NCBI GenBank assembly: GCA_963758945.1
Contig: CAVWXY010000011.1
Location: 62,001 to 126,000 of the forward strand
Source: VAZQ01 sp963758945
GTDB taxonomy: Bacteria; Pseudomonadota; Alphaproteobacteria; Rhizobiales; Xanthobacteraceae
DNA length: 64,000 bases
Direction of reading: 5' to 3'
Below are positions 28,524 to 37,005 of the stretch, piece after piece. How positions within the stretch are numbered: position 1 is the first letter of the stretch; each line of letters begins with the position of its first letter. Below the pieces are notes generated by a model that was not told the origin of the DNA, searched no databases, and saw only the letters and a list, made by a program, of their open reading frames with translations. A program made the position numbers and the translations under genes.

Positions 28524-29569
28524 TGGAGCATTATGCAGGGATTGACGTGTCATTGGAATGCTCGAGTGTGTGCGTTGTTGACGGGAGCGGCAAGATCGTC
28601 AGGGAGGGCAAGGTTGCGAGCGAGCCCCGGGCGCTGATCGAGTGGTTGGGATGGCTGGGATTGAAGCTGGTGCGGGTCGGATTGGAGGCCGGACCGACGT
28701 CGCAATGGCTTTATGCCGAGATGAAGGAGGCGGGACTTGCCATGGAGCTGTTGGAGACTCGGCACGTGCGTGACGCGTTCAGAGCGATGCCGGTCAAGTC
28801 TGACCGCAATGATGCGCGCGGCATTGCCCAGCTGATGCGGCTTGGCTGGTTCCGGCCGGTGCACTGCAAGTCGATCGGAGCGCAGGAGACCCGCGCGGTA
28901 CTGACGGCGCGCAAGTTGGTGCAGTCGAAGCTTCGAGACGTGGAGAACAGCCTGCGCGGGATATTGCGTGGTTTCGGGTTGAAGGTGGGCAAGACGACGG
29001 AGCGCAGCTTCGCGGGGCGGATCCGGGAATTGGTGGCCGGCCATCCGAGCCTGGAGACGATCGCCGAGGCGCTGCTTTCGGTTCGAGCGGTGTTGCTGGG
29101 CGAGTTCAAGGGCTTCGAGAAGCGCGTGCGGATCACGGCGCGCGCGGATGCAAGGGTCAAGCTATTGATGTCTACGCCAGCCGTCGGACCGATCGTGGCG
29201 CTGATCTACGCCTCTGCCATCGACGATCCGGCGCGGTTCAAATCGTCGAAACAGGCGGGACCGCATTTCGGGCTCACCCCGAGGAAGTACCAATCCGGTG
29301 AGACCGACCGCAGCGGCCGCATCAGCAAGATCGGCGACGGCTCGGTGCGCGAGGCGCTCTATCAGGCCGCCCACGTCATGCTGACGAAGCCGGTCAAGGG
29401 CTGCTCGGAGCTCAAGAGCTGGGCGATGCGGATCGCCAAGCGCGCAGGCATGCGAAAGGCCAAGGTGGCGCTCGCGCGCAAGCTTGCCGTGATCATGCAT
29501 CGCATGCTCGCTGACGGACGAGCTTTCGAGCCAACCGCCAGGACCAAACCAGTTGCTGTGGCAGCTTAA
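28523..29569 (+). CDS. IS110-family transposase
   Basis: 348 residues. N-terminal RuvC-like DEDD domain: D8 in YAGIDVSLE, Glu in RVGLEAGPTSQW, Asp pair in VKSDRNDARGIAQLM. A central coiled-coil-rich linker (about 120-190), then the Tnp_20 domain LLMSTPAVGPIVALIYASAI, FGLTPRKYQSGETDRSGRIS (containing the catalytic Ser region) and SVREALYQAAHVMLT. DEDD recombinases of this family are guided by a non-coding bridge RNA transcribed from the element's own ends. Full length and intact. Confidence 0.95.
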   Translation: MEHYAGIDVSLECSSVCVVDGSGKIVREGKVASEPRALIEWLGWLGLKLVRVGLEAGPTSQWLYAEMKEAGLAMELLETRHVRDAFRAMPVKSDRNDARGIAQLMRLGWFRPVHCKSIGAQETRAVLTARKLVQSKLRDVENSLRGILRGFGLKVGKTTERSFAGRIRELVAGHPSLETIAEALLSVRAVLLGEFKGFEKRVRITARADARVKLLMSTPAVGPIVALIYASAIDDPARFKSSKQAGPHFGLTPRKYQSGETDRSGRISKIGDGSVREALYQAAHVMLTKPVKGCSELKSWAMRIAKRAGMRKAKVALARKLAVIMHRMLADGRAFEPTARTKPVAVAA

Positions 29570-29935
29570 GGGAGCAGAACACCAGTTTTCGGGCGGGTCA
29601 CGACACCAGGCCTTCCCCGAAGCGAAGTCCCTTCGCCGGGACGGAGGACCAGGTCAGGCCGCCATGCGGGACGTGGCAGCGACCACGCATCCGTAGCTTG
29701 GCCGACTTATCCCCCTACGAATCCCATCAGGCGACGGCCTTGCGCCGATCCCGTACAGAAGCACGTTCCCGGCGAGTGGATGACGCAAAAAGGGATTGAC
29801 TCATCGAGGCCCGTTACAGAAGCCCGCATGGAGCGTAGCGGAATGCGGGGGCGGTCTCGACGCGCGGAGCGAACCCGGATTTCGCTAACGCTCCATCCGG
29901 GCTACGTGGAGCGCACCGAACCCGCGCCGCCGCGC
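29570..29935 (+). other. IS110 right end: candidate bridge-RNA region, then REP palindromes
   Basis: No gene. The first 220 or so bases are part of the IS. They contain hairpin GTCCC-TTCGCC-GGGAC at 29627-29642 and further pairing around GCCGCCATGCGGGACGTGGC. In IS1111-type members of IS110 the guide RNA comes from this side; in IS110-type members from the upstream side. CCCGTACAGAAGC near 29753 and CCCGTTACAGAAGC near 29811 form an imperfect direct repeat that may mark the end. REP-like sequence follows to cckA. Confidence 0.4.
29822..29904. repeat. pair of REP-like palindromes
   Basis: CCCGCATGGAGCG...GAATGCGGG (29823-29850) and CCCGGATTTCGC...ATCCGGG (29874-29901). Same family as 19116 and 39268. 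Confidence 0.7.
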
Positions 29936-32518
29936 TCACCCCGCCATCGTTTCCTTCACCACCGTGACCAGCTGCTTGAGCGTGAACGGCTTGGCCAGGA
30001 AGTTGAAGTGCTTGCGGTCGGCGAGGTTCTTGTCGAAGGCGTCCTCGGCGTAACCCGACACGAAGATGATCTTGATGTCCGGCTTGCGCTGCTTGAGCTC
30101 CTTCATCAGCGTCGGTCCGTCCATTTCCGGCATCACCACGTCGGAGACGACCACGTCGACGCGCCCGCCCTGCTTCTCCAGCTCCTCCAGCGCCTCGATG
30201 CCGTTGCCGGCCTCGATCACGGTGTAGCCGCGCGACTTGAGCCCGCGCGCGTTGAGGGCGCGCAGCTCCTCCTCGTCCTCGACCAGGAGGATGGTGCCGC
30301 GGCCGGTGAGGTCGGCGGCGACCGCGCGCATCTCGTCGGCGGCGGAGATGGCGCCGGCGATGGCGGGCGCCGTCGTCTCCGGCAGTTGCGGCACCGGCAC
30401 GTCGTCGGCGGCCGGGATGTGCCGGGGCAGGAAGATGCGGAAGATCGTGCCCTTGTCGAGCTCCAATTCCACGTAGATGAAGCCGCCGGTCTGCTTGACG
30501 ATGCCGTAGACGGTGGAGAGCCCGAGCCCGGTGCCCTTGCCGATGTCCTTGGTGGTGTAGAAGGGGTCGAAGATCTTGTCGATGATGTCGGGCGCGATGC
30601 CGCTGCCGGTATCCTCGACCTCGACCAGCACGTATTCTCCGAGCGGCATTCCCTTGTGCCGGCGGCTGTCCTCGGCGTCGACATTGCGGGTGCGCAGCGT
30701 GAGCGTGCCCCCGAGCGGCATCGCGTCGCGCGCATTGACCGCGAGATTGATGATCACCTGCTCGAACTGGTGGACGTCGGCCTTCACCGGCCAGAGGTCG
30801 CGCACCTGCGGAACGTCGAGCGTGACGTTCTCGCCGATGAGGCGCTTGAGCAGCACGGTGAGGTCGGCGAGCGCCTCGCCGAGATCGAGCACCACCGGCC
30901 GCATGGTCTGCTTGCGCGAGAAGGCAAGCAGCTGCCGCACCAGGCTCGCCGCCCGGTTGGCGTTCTGCTTGATCTGCATGATGTCCTGGAACGACGGATC
31001 GGTCGGCTTGTGGGCGTTGAGCAGGAAATCGGTGGCCATCATGATGGCGCCGAGCAGATTGTTGAAGTCGTGCGCGATATTGCCGGCGAGCCGCCCGATG
31101 GTCTCCATCTTCTGCTGCTGGTTGACCTGGTTCTCGAGCGTGCGCTGCGCGGTGGTCTCCAGCGCGTACACGATCGCGGCCTCGCGCTCGCGCTCCGCCT
31201 CGTCCTCGATGGCGGTGACGAAGAAGCTGGCGAAGCGGTCGGGGGACCCGGCGAGCGCGGCGTCGACCGGGGCGATCTCGCCCTGCCCTTCGCCGGCCTG
31301 CCGGATCGCGGCCTCGAGCGCGGCGCGGTCGCGCTCGACGACGACGGCGAGGATCGAACGCTCGCCGGAAGCGTCGCCCTTGAACACGGGGTGGAACAGC
31401 CGCGCGAAGCGGCCGTTGGAATCGGCGATGCGGCCCTCTCTGTCCACCGTCGCGATCGCCATCGGCGTGTTCTGGAAGAAGCGCATGAAGCGCACCTCGG
31501 CGGCGCGCTGCGGATCGGCGCCGCCGTCGCGCGAGCGATTGAGCACGAGCGTGCGCGAGGCACCGGCGGTGCCGTCGGCGCCGAAGGCGACCTTGTGGAA
31601 CAGCCGCGCCGGGATGGTGCGGCCGCCGCGCGTCTTGAGGTCGATGTCGAGGACCTCGGTCTTCACGTCGCCCGGCACCGCCGCCAGCGTGGTCAGCAGC
31701 GCCGCGCCCTCGCCGGCCAGGATGTCGTCGAGCTTGAGGCCGCCGGAGCCGACCTGCGCGAGATCGTGGTCGAGCCAGTCGGCCAGCGTGGCATTGAGGT
31801 AGCCGACATTGCCGTTGGCCTCGGCCGAGAAGAAGCCGGCCGGCGCATGGTCGAGGTAGTCGATCGCCTGCTGCAACTCTTGGAAGACATTCTCGTGCCG
31901 CTCGAGCTCGCGCGTCACGTCGGCGAGCGACCAGACCGTCATGCCGGATTGGCGCTTGCCGTCCCCGAGCGGATGCACGCGGATGCGCAACCAGCGCGCC
32001 GCCTCGCCCTTGCGCGCGCCGATGCGTACCTCCTCCTGGCCGCGGCGGCCGTCGCGCGCCGCCTTGAGCAGGCGGTAGACGGCCTCCGAAACGACCGGAT
32101 CGCCCATGAAGACCCGCTCGACCGGCCGGACGTCGTCGGGACCGGATGCCTCCGTGAGGCGCAGATAGGCGGCATTGGCATAAATGACGCGTCCGTGCTG
32201 ATCCGTCACCAGGATGCCTTCGCCCGCGCCGTCGACCACCGCCTTGAGCAGCGGGCTCGCCGCCTCCCCGCCCGGGAAGCGCAGAATGCCCGCCGCGAGC
32301 GCCAGCAGCAGGAACACGCCGGCCATCGCCAGCACGGCCAGGAGGGCGAGGATGTAAGGTTCCGACTGGGCGCGGCCCATGACCATGAGCCCGCCGGCGG
32401 CGCCGACGAGCAGGAGCGCAATCAGCAGGACGAGCCCGATACTACCGCCGCCGCGGGCGCCGCGCATGCGGTCGACCGGCGCGCGGGCAGTGTCCTCGGC
32501 CGATTGCTGCTGCGTCAT
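29936..32518 (-). CDS. cckA: hybrid histidine kinase CckA
   Basis: Controls phosphorylation of CtrA through ChpT in the alphaproteobacterial cell-cycle pathway. 860 residues. Two transmembrane helices at about 28-48 and 54-80, PAS domains at about 90-200 and 340-455 (a further PAS-like one around 215-325), HisKA with H483 (GNIAHDFNNLLGAI), ATPase motifs VNARDAMP, DTGSGI and GKGTGLGLSTVYG, and a C-terminal receiver with D793 (VVSDVVMPEMDG) and Lys at about 843 (LAKPFT). Order and the HDFNN motif fit CckA well. Divergent from the FliO-like gene. Confidence 0.93.
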   Translation of the reverse strand: MTQQQSAEDTARAPVDRMRGARGGGSIGLVLLIALLLVGAAGGLMVMGRAQSEPYILALLAVLAMAGVFLLLALAAGILRFPGGEAASPLLKAVVDGAGEGILVTDQHGRVIYANAAYLRLTEASGPDDVRPVERVFMGDPVVSEAVYRLLKAARDGRRGQEEVRIGARKGEAARWLRIRVHPLGDGKRQSGMTVWSLADVTRELERHENVFQELQQAIDYLDHAPAGFFSAEANGNVGYLNATLADWLDHDLAQVGSGGLKLDDILAGEGAALLTTLAAVPGDVKTEVLDIDLKTRGGRTIPARLFHKVAFGADGTAGASRTLVLNRSRDGGADPQRAAEVRFMRFFQNTPMAIATVDREGRIADSNGRFARLFHPVFKGDASGERSILAVVVERDRAALEAAIRQAGEGQGEIAPVDAALAGSPDRFASFFVTAIEDEAEREREAAIVYALETTAQRTLENQVNQQQKMETIGRLAGNIAHDFNNLLGAIMMATDFLLNAHKPTDPSFQDIMQIKQNANRAASLVRQLLAFSRKQTMRPVVLDLGEALADLTVLLKRLIGENVTLDVPQVRDLWPVKADVHQFEQVIINLAVNARDAMPLGGTLTLRTRNVDAEDSRRHKGMPLGEYVLVEVEDTGSGIAPDIIDKIFDPFYTTKDIGKGTGLGLSTVYGIVKQTGGFIYVELELDKGTIFRIFLPRHIPAADDVPVPQLPETTAPAIAGAISAADEMRAVAADLTGRGTILLVEDEEELRALNARGLKSRGYTVIEAGNGIEALEELEKQGGRVDVVVSDVVMPEMDGPTLMKELKQRKPDIKIIFVSGYAEDAFDKNLADRKHFNFLAKPFTLKQLVTVVKETMAG

Positions 32519-32787
32519 GATCGGCGTGGAATCAGCATTATTGGCCCGGCCCTGAGTGCCCCAGCGCAGGAGTCAGCGCAAGGGGCGCCGGCGCGAGGGT
32601 GCCGCCGCGTGGTTGCGGCCTTCAAACCGCCGTTTACCAAGACGAGCCTTTACCGCCGGGACGCTGTAGTCTTGGGGCCTATCTTTCTTAATTCTTTGTT
32701 AGTATTCACGGCGACACCCATTGCCACAGGCGTTAATCCTTCGGGCGGGCCCGATCGACACGCCGCACCCCTGGGGCGCAGGGAGGA

Positions 32788-34110
32788 ATGATCTTGGACA
32801 CGTTGTTCGGCGAGACCGGCTTTAAGATCGTGGTCGTCTTGATCGTGCTGCTCGCGCTGGTCGCGCTCGGCTTCTGGCTGGTGCGAAGGCTCGGCGGCGG
32901 GCGGCTCGGCGGCTCTGCGACGCGCGGTCGCCAGCCGCGGCTCGCCGTGATCGACCAGGCCGCGGTGGACGGCCGCCGCCGTCTCGTTCTCATTCGCCGC
33001 GACAATGTCGAGCATCTGCTGATCATCGGCGGCCCCACCGATGTGGTCGTGGAGCAGAACATCCTGCGCGCGGTCGCCGCACAGCGCGAGTTGGCGCCGG
33101 TGCGGCCCGCGACCGATGCGTTGCCGCGCGCGGTCCCGCTCGGCGAAGACAGCACGTGGCCGCTGCAGCCCGAGCCCGGACCCAAGCTCGAGCCGATGCC
33201 GAAAGTCGAGCCCGCGCCGCGCCTCGAGCCGTCGCTGCGGGCGGACGGCGCGCCGCGGCCGCCGCATGCGCCGACCGCGGCCGAGGAACCGGAGCCATGG
33301 CCGACCGAGATCGAGGCGCCGGCGGTGCCTCCGCCGCCGGCCGCCGCTCCGCCGCCGATGCCTTCCCCCGCTGCCGCGGCGCGCGAGCGCCGGCCGCTGT
33401 CCCTCGATCCGCTGGCCGGCCTGGCGGAGGAACTGTCGCGCATACCGACGGCGGCCGAGGCCGGTAGCATCGAGCAGCGCCAGGCGGCGCGTCGGGCTGC
33501 CCGGCTGCCGCCAGGCCCGCCGCCGATGGCGCCGGTTCCGCCGGCCGCGGCCGACACGCCGGCCCCATCCGCCGATCAGAACCTCTCGGAGATGGCGCAA
33601 CGCCTGGAGGCCGCGCTGCGCCGTCCGGCCAAGGCGGGCGACAAGCCCGCTGCCGACGGCCGCGGACCGGGCGCTCCGACGCCGGCGGGCGTGCCGGAGG
33701 CGGATCCCTTCGCCCCGCGGCCGCGCTCGGCTCGGCTCGAGAGCGCCCTGCGCCGGCCGTTCAAGGCCGATGATCTGCGCGCCGCTTCACCGGTGCCGGC
33801 GGCACCCCGGATGCCGGGCGAGCCTGCCGCCGCCGGGAGCGACGAGCCGGCGCCGGCGGCGCCCTCTGCTCCACGGCTCGATGCCGGCCTGCGCCGCCCG
33901 TTCAGGGCCGACGATCTGCGCCACGCCGCGCCCGCCCCGAAGGAGCCCGGCGAGCCGGCCGCGACCGAGGGCGAGGACGCGGCCCCGCCCGGCGCTCCTG
34001 CGCCGGATGCGGCGACGCCGACAGGCGGCGAGGCCAAGCCGAGATCGCTCTACGACAGCCTCGAGCAGGAAATGGCAAGCCTGCTCAACCGGCCGACCCC
34101 GAAGCCCTGA
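32788..34110 (+). CDS. FliO/MopB-like membrane protein with Pro/Ala-rich C-terminus
   Basis: 440 residues, intact. One transmembrane helix near the N-terminus (FKIVVVLIVLLALVALGFWL) followed by a short FliO-type domain (RLAVIDQAAVDGRRRLVLIR, VEHLLIIGGPTDVVVEQNI). From about 110 onwards the protein is Pro/Ala-rich and disordered, with three related segments RLEAALRRPAKA, RLESALRRPFKADDLR and RLDAGLRRPFRADDLR. GGGAGG precedes the ATG. FliO assists flagellar type III export, but no other flagellar gene is in the window, and its position next to cckA is what makes me suspect a conserved cckA-linked gene. Confidence 0.75.
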   Translation: MILDTLFGETGFKIVVVLIVLLALVALGFWLVRRLGGGRLGGSATRGRQPRLAVIDQAAVDGRRRLVLIRRDNVEHLLIIGGPTDVVVEQNILRAVAAQRELAPVRPATDALPRAVPLGEDSTWPLQPEPGPKLEPMPKVEPAPRLEPSLRADGAPRPPHAPTAAEEPEPWPTEIEAPAVPPPPAAAPPPMPSPAAAARERRPLSLDPLAGLAEELSRIPTAAEAGSIEQRQAARRAARLPPGPPPMAPVPPAAADTPAPSADQNLSEMAQRLEAALRRPAKAGDKPAADGRGPGAPTPAGVPEADPFAPRPRSARLESALRRPFKADDLRAASPVPAAPRMPGEPAAAGSDEPAPAAPSAPRLDAGLRRPFRADDLRHAAPAPKEPGEPAATEGEDAAPPGAPAPDAATPTGGEAKPRSLYDSLEQEMASLLNRPTPKP

Positions 34111-34122
34111 GCGGCTCCGGTT

Positions 34123-34232
34123 GTCATCGTCCGCGAAAGCGGACGATCCAGTACTCACTGGTCTGGCAGGTCCGGCACCGCCTCAAATCGCGTGTTTCCA
34201 GGTTACTGGATGCCCGCTTTCGCGGGCATGAC
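34123..34232. repeat. GTCA...TGAC palindromic repeat, copy 2
   Basis: Hairpins GTCCGCGAAAGCGGAC and TGCCCGCTTTCGCGGGCA with GATCCAGTA and TTACTGGAT flanks; bounded by GTCA and TGAC. Close relative of 3301-3403. Lies between two convergent genes. Confidence 0.8.
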
Positions 34233-34253
34233 GTGGCATGGATGCGCCGCGCG

Positions 34254-35255
34254 CTACTTCTGCAAGGTCACCCCGGCGACCTTCACCGCTTCGCCCCAGA
34301 GCGCGATCTCCTTGGCGATGAAGGCGGCGAATTCCGCCGGGCTGGCATCCGCGGCCGGCTCGACGCCGGCTTGTCGCATATGTGCGACGAATTGCGGGTC
34401 CTTGAGCGCGCGCGAAAACTCCCCTGCCAGGCGGTCGATGATGTCCTTCGGCGTGCCCGCCGGCGCCATCATCCCCGTCCAGGACACGATGCCGAAACCG
34501 GGAAATCCCTGCTCGGCGATGGTCGGAACCTCGGGCGCCTCGCGTGAGCGCGTGCCGCTCGACACCGCCAGCATGCGAACGCGGCCGGCGCGCGCCTGCG
34601 GCAGCGCCTCCGAGATCGGCACGAACATGGTCGGGATATGGCCGGCGATCAGGTCGGCGAGCGCGGGCGCGGTCCCGCGATAGCTCACATTGGTCATTTC
34701 GAGACCGGCGCGCTTGAGGAAAAGCGACATCAGCAGATTGCTGACGCTGCCGGGCCCGCCGCCACCGCCATAGGCGAGGCTTTCCTTTTGCGATTTCACA
34801 TAGGCGATGAACTCGGCGACGTTCTGCGCCGGGATTTTCGGGTTGACGATCAGCACTTGCGGCGCCACGCCGAACAGGCTGACCGGCGCGAGGTCCTTCA
34901 GCGGGTCGTAGCCGACCTTGGAGATCGCGGGAAAGATGGCGATGACCGAGGTGCTGGCCCACAACAGCGTGTAGCCGTCCGCGTCCGCGCGGGCGACCGC
35001 CTCGGTGGCGATCGAGCCGTTGCCGCCGACGCGGTTCTCGACCACGAATTGCTGGCCGAAGGCCCCGCTCAGGCGCGCGGCGGCGAGCCGCCCCATCACG
35101 TCGATATTGCCGCCCGCCGCGAACGGCACCAGCATCTTTACCGGCCGCTGCGGCCAGCTTTGCGCGGAAGCACCGGTGGCGGCCGCGGCCATCACGGCCA
35201 ACGCCGCGAGCGAATAGCGAATAGCGAGTAGCGAATAGAACGCACGCCTGGCCAT
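34254..35255 (-). CDS. tripartite tricarboxylate transporter substrate-binding (Bug) protein
   Basis: Periplasmic solute receptor of the TctC family, 333 residues. Signal peptide MARRAFYSLLAIRYSLAALA then GASAQ; mature start WPQRPVKMLVPFAAGGNIDV is the signature. Also GGPGSVSNLLMSLFL and YRGTAPALADLIAGHIPTMF. Ligand is a carboxylate; identity unknown. No TctA/TctB membrane genes nearby. The N-terminal FYSLLAIRYSLAA is encoded by a heptamer-like repeat (see repeat at 35209), and no clear ribosome site precedes the ATG. Confidence 0.85.
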   Translation of the reverse strand: MARRAFYSLLAIRYSLAALAVMAAAATGASAQSWPQRPVKMLVPFAAGGNIDVMGRLAAARLSGAFGQQFVVENRVGGNGSIATEAVARADADGYTLLWASTSVIAIFPAISKVGYDPLKDLAPVSLFGVAPQVLIVNPKIPAQNVAEFIAYVKSQKESLAYGGGGGPGSVSNLLMSLFLKRAGLEMTNVSYRGTAPALADLIAGHIPTMFVPISEALPQARAGRVRMLAVSSGTRSREAPEVPTIAEQGFPGFGIVSWTGMMAPAGTPKDIIDRLAGEFSRALKDPQFVAHMRQAGVEPAADASPAEFAAFIAKEIALWGEAVKVAGVTLQK

Positions 35256-35303
35256 TTTTCTACTCGCTACTCGCTACTTGCTATTCGCTACTTCGCTATT
35301 CGC
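35209..35303. repeat. TAGCGAA/TTCGCTA simple repeat forming arms around a start codon
   Basis: Left arm (35209-35238) is repeats of GCGAATA and GCGAGTA; right arm (35260-35303) is repeats of CTACTCG and CTATTCG. The arms are mutually complementary and flank the Bug start codon at 35253-35255. The left arm is coding, the right arm is the untranslated stretch following the dksA stop. Confidence 0.8.
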
Positions 35304-35304
35304 T

Positions 35305-35745
35305 TCATTCGTCGCGATAGATGCGCTCGCGCCGTTCGTGACGCTCCTGCGCCTCGACCGAGAGCGTGGCGATCGGCCGCGCCTCGAGCCGCTTGAGCGA
35401 AATCGGCTCGCCGGTCTCCTCGCAATAGCCGTAGGTGCCGTCGTCGAGGCGGGCGAGCGCGGCGTCGATCTTGGCGATCAGCTTGCGCTGGCGATCGCGG
35501 GCGCGCAGCTCGATCGCCCGGTCGGTTTCCGACGATGCGCGGTCGGCGAGGTCGGGGTGGTTCTCGCTCTCCGCCTGCAGATGCGCCAGCGTCTCCCTGG
35601 CCTCCTTGAGGATCTCCTCCTTCCACGCGAGCAGCTTCTGGCGGAAATACTCCCGCTGGCGCTCGTTCATGAAAGGCTCTTTGTCGGTGGGTCGGTAGGG
35701 CCTGGTCTTGTCGAATATCGCGGCGCCATTCTTGTGCGAAGACAT
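35305..35745 (-). CDS. dksA: RNA polymerase-binding transcription factor DksA
   Basis: 146 residues. Coiled-coil helix pair (REYFRQKLLAWKEEILKEAR, then DRAIELRARDRQRKLIAKID) and C-terminal zinc-finger remnant YGYCEETGEPISLKRLEARP. Only one Cys is present, so this is the Cys-poor, zinc-independent form seen in alphaproteobacteria. Binds in the RNAP secondary channel and mediates the ppGpp stringent response. Upstream on the same strand of the Bug gene, 49 bases apart, filled by the simple repeat. Confidence 0.9.
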   Translation of the reverse strand: MSSHKNGAAIFDKTRPYRPTDKEPFMNERQREYFRQKLLAWKEEILKEARETLAHLQAESENHPDLADRASSETDRAIELRARDRQRKLIAKIDAALARLDDGTYGYCEETGEPISLKRLEARPIATLSVEAQERHERRERIYRDE

Positions 35746-35908
35746 TGTTACCCCATGCCGAAAGCAACGCGAACCCCCTGCTCGCGGGGCGAGCTTATAT
35801 CGAGCCGCGCGATGGCGGACAACAACCGAATTGCGCCCGCCGGCGTTTTCGGTGCGCTGCGAAAGAACGCGTCCGTCACGGCCCGATTGCGAAGGAGCGC
35901 GCCATGGT

Positions 35909-36673
35909 CTAGCGCGGGCGCTCCACCGCCTTGACCAACTCCGCGCTGGCGCTCGAGGCCGGGGCTTGCGCCGGAAAGCTGATTCGCAGATCGGAGATTT
36001 CCTCGAGCAGAGCCTCGCCCGGGCCGGTGGTCAGCGCCAGCACATGGCCGCCGCGCGCCCTGTCCGCGCTGAGAAAATGGAAGTGCCAGCCGGCCACGTT
36101 GACCGAGCTGGCGGCGGCCGGGAAGCGAAAGCCGATCAGGGTACCCTCGGCATACTCCAAGTTGTGCACCACCTGCTGTTCCTTGATCACCTCGGGCAAA
36201 GGGCGATAAGGCGGCGCCTGCTTGGGCTCGCTGCGGAGGCGGATGCTCTTGAAACGGCCGTCGATCCGCGCCGCGAGGATGCGCGCGGCGCTGTAGGGCA
36301 GCGCATCGAGCGCGGCCTCCAGTTGCTCCAGCGACCGTCCCTCGGCCACCGGCATCGATCCCTGCGGCTTGAGGTCGACGACCACGGCAAACGGGGTTTG
36401 TTCGTCCTCCGACACCAGGTATGCGCGCCCGTCGGTTGTGCCGCGGTACGCCTTGCCGTCGAGAATCATCATCTCGCCGTCGACGCCGTTGAACGTGCCG
36501 AGCCCGAAGCCACCGTAATGGAGCAACTCCCCGACCGTCGTGCGGCCGTCATAGCCACCGGCCAGCAACGCCGAAATGGTGGACACCTGATACGCCTCGG
36601 CGCCGTGCGCGGGCAGCGCGGCGGCGGCGAGCAATGCGAGCGCGAGCATATGCCGGATCACGCGGCGAACCAT
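35909..36673 (-). CDS. budA: secreted alpha-acetolactate decarboxylase
   Basis: Converts acetolactate to acetoin. 254 residues from MVRRVIRHMLALALLAAAAL, AGGAG six bases upstream. Signal peptide ending in PAHGAEA; most bacterial ALDCs lack one, and several secreted versions are known. Family motifs: STISALLAGGYDGRTTVGEL, GFGLGTFNGVDGEM, and the zinc-binding GWHFHFLSADRARGGHVL. No acetolactate synthase or acetoin reductase gene is adjacent, so its acetolactate must come from elsewhere. Confidence 0.85.
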   Translation of the reverse strand: MVRRVIRHMLALALLAAAALPAHGAEAYQVSTISALLAGGYDGRTTVGELLHYGGFGLGTFNGVDGEMMILDGKAYRGTTDGRAYLVSEDEQTPFAVVVDLKPQGSMPVAEGRSLEQLEAALDALPYSAARILAARIDGRFKSIRLRSEPKQAPPYRPLPEVIKEQQVVHNLEYAEGTLIGFRFPAAASSVNVAGWHFHFLSADRARGGHVLALTTGPGEALLEEISDLRISFPAQAPASSASAELVKAVERPR

Positions 36674-36777
36674 GGCGAGCTCCTGGTGACGGGGAGGCGC
36701 ACTTGCCCGAAAATGCACCCGCGCGTCAATCGGCCGATCGGCCGCAGGGGAGCACTCTTGTCGCCGCAAACTCGCTG

Positions 36778-36946
36778 TGCTCCCTCTCCCCGCTTGCGGG
36801 GAGAGAGTCCGGGTGAGGGGCGTCTCCGAGAATTCGGTGAGCGGAGAGGTCCGCCCTCACCCGCCGCGCAACGCAGTCAAGCTTGCGCAGACTGCGTAAA
36901 CTTGTCCGCGCCCGCGTCGATCTCTCTCCGCAAGCGCGGAGAGGTG
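36778..36946. repeat. CTCTCCCCGC palindromic repeat
   Basis: CTCTCCCCGCTTGCGGGGAG at 36784-36803 and CTCTCCGCAAGCGCGGAGAG at 36922-36941 with GTGAGGGG and CCCTCAC inverted between. A common rhizobial intergenic repeat type; between budA and msrB. Confidence 0.7.
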
Positions 36947-37005
36947 CGGCGGCGCGTGCTGCACCCGCGCTGAACTCTAACCGGCAAATGCTTGTTTTTC
37001 GCCGC

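Larger units (their letters stand above)
28447..29810 (+). mobile_element. IS110-family insertion sequence
   Basis: A single transposase gene with a short left non-coding end (about 76 bases, including a 12-bp inverted repeat) and a longer right end of about 220-240 bases rich in hairpins. No terminal inverted repeats or target duplication were seen, as expected for IS110. Exact ends cannot be set; the right one probably lies before the REP-like palindromes at 29822. The transposase is intact, so the element may be active. Confidence 0.75.

Noticed and set aside
28447..29810. Integrative element or prophage around the IS
   Set aside because: No integrase, phage structural gene or attachment site; only one IS110 element.
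29780..32791. Very long open frame (1003 codons) on the forward strand opposite cckA
   Set aside because: Low complexity, rich in Arg/Val/Leu/Asp with no family motif. It is the shadow of a GC-rich gene whose reverse-strand motifs are unambiguous.
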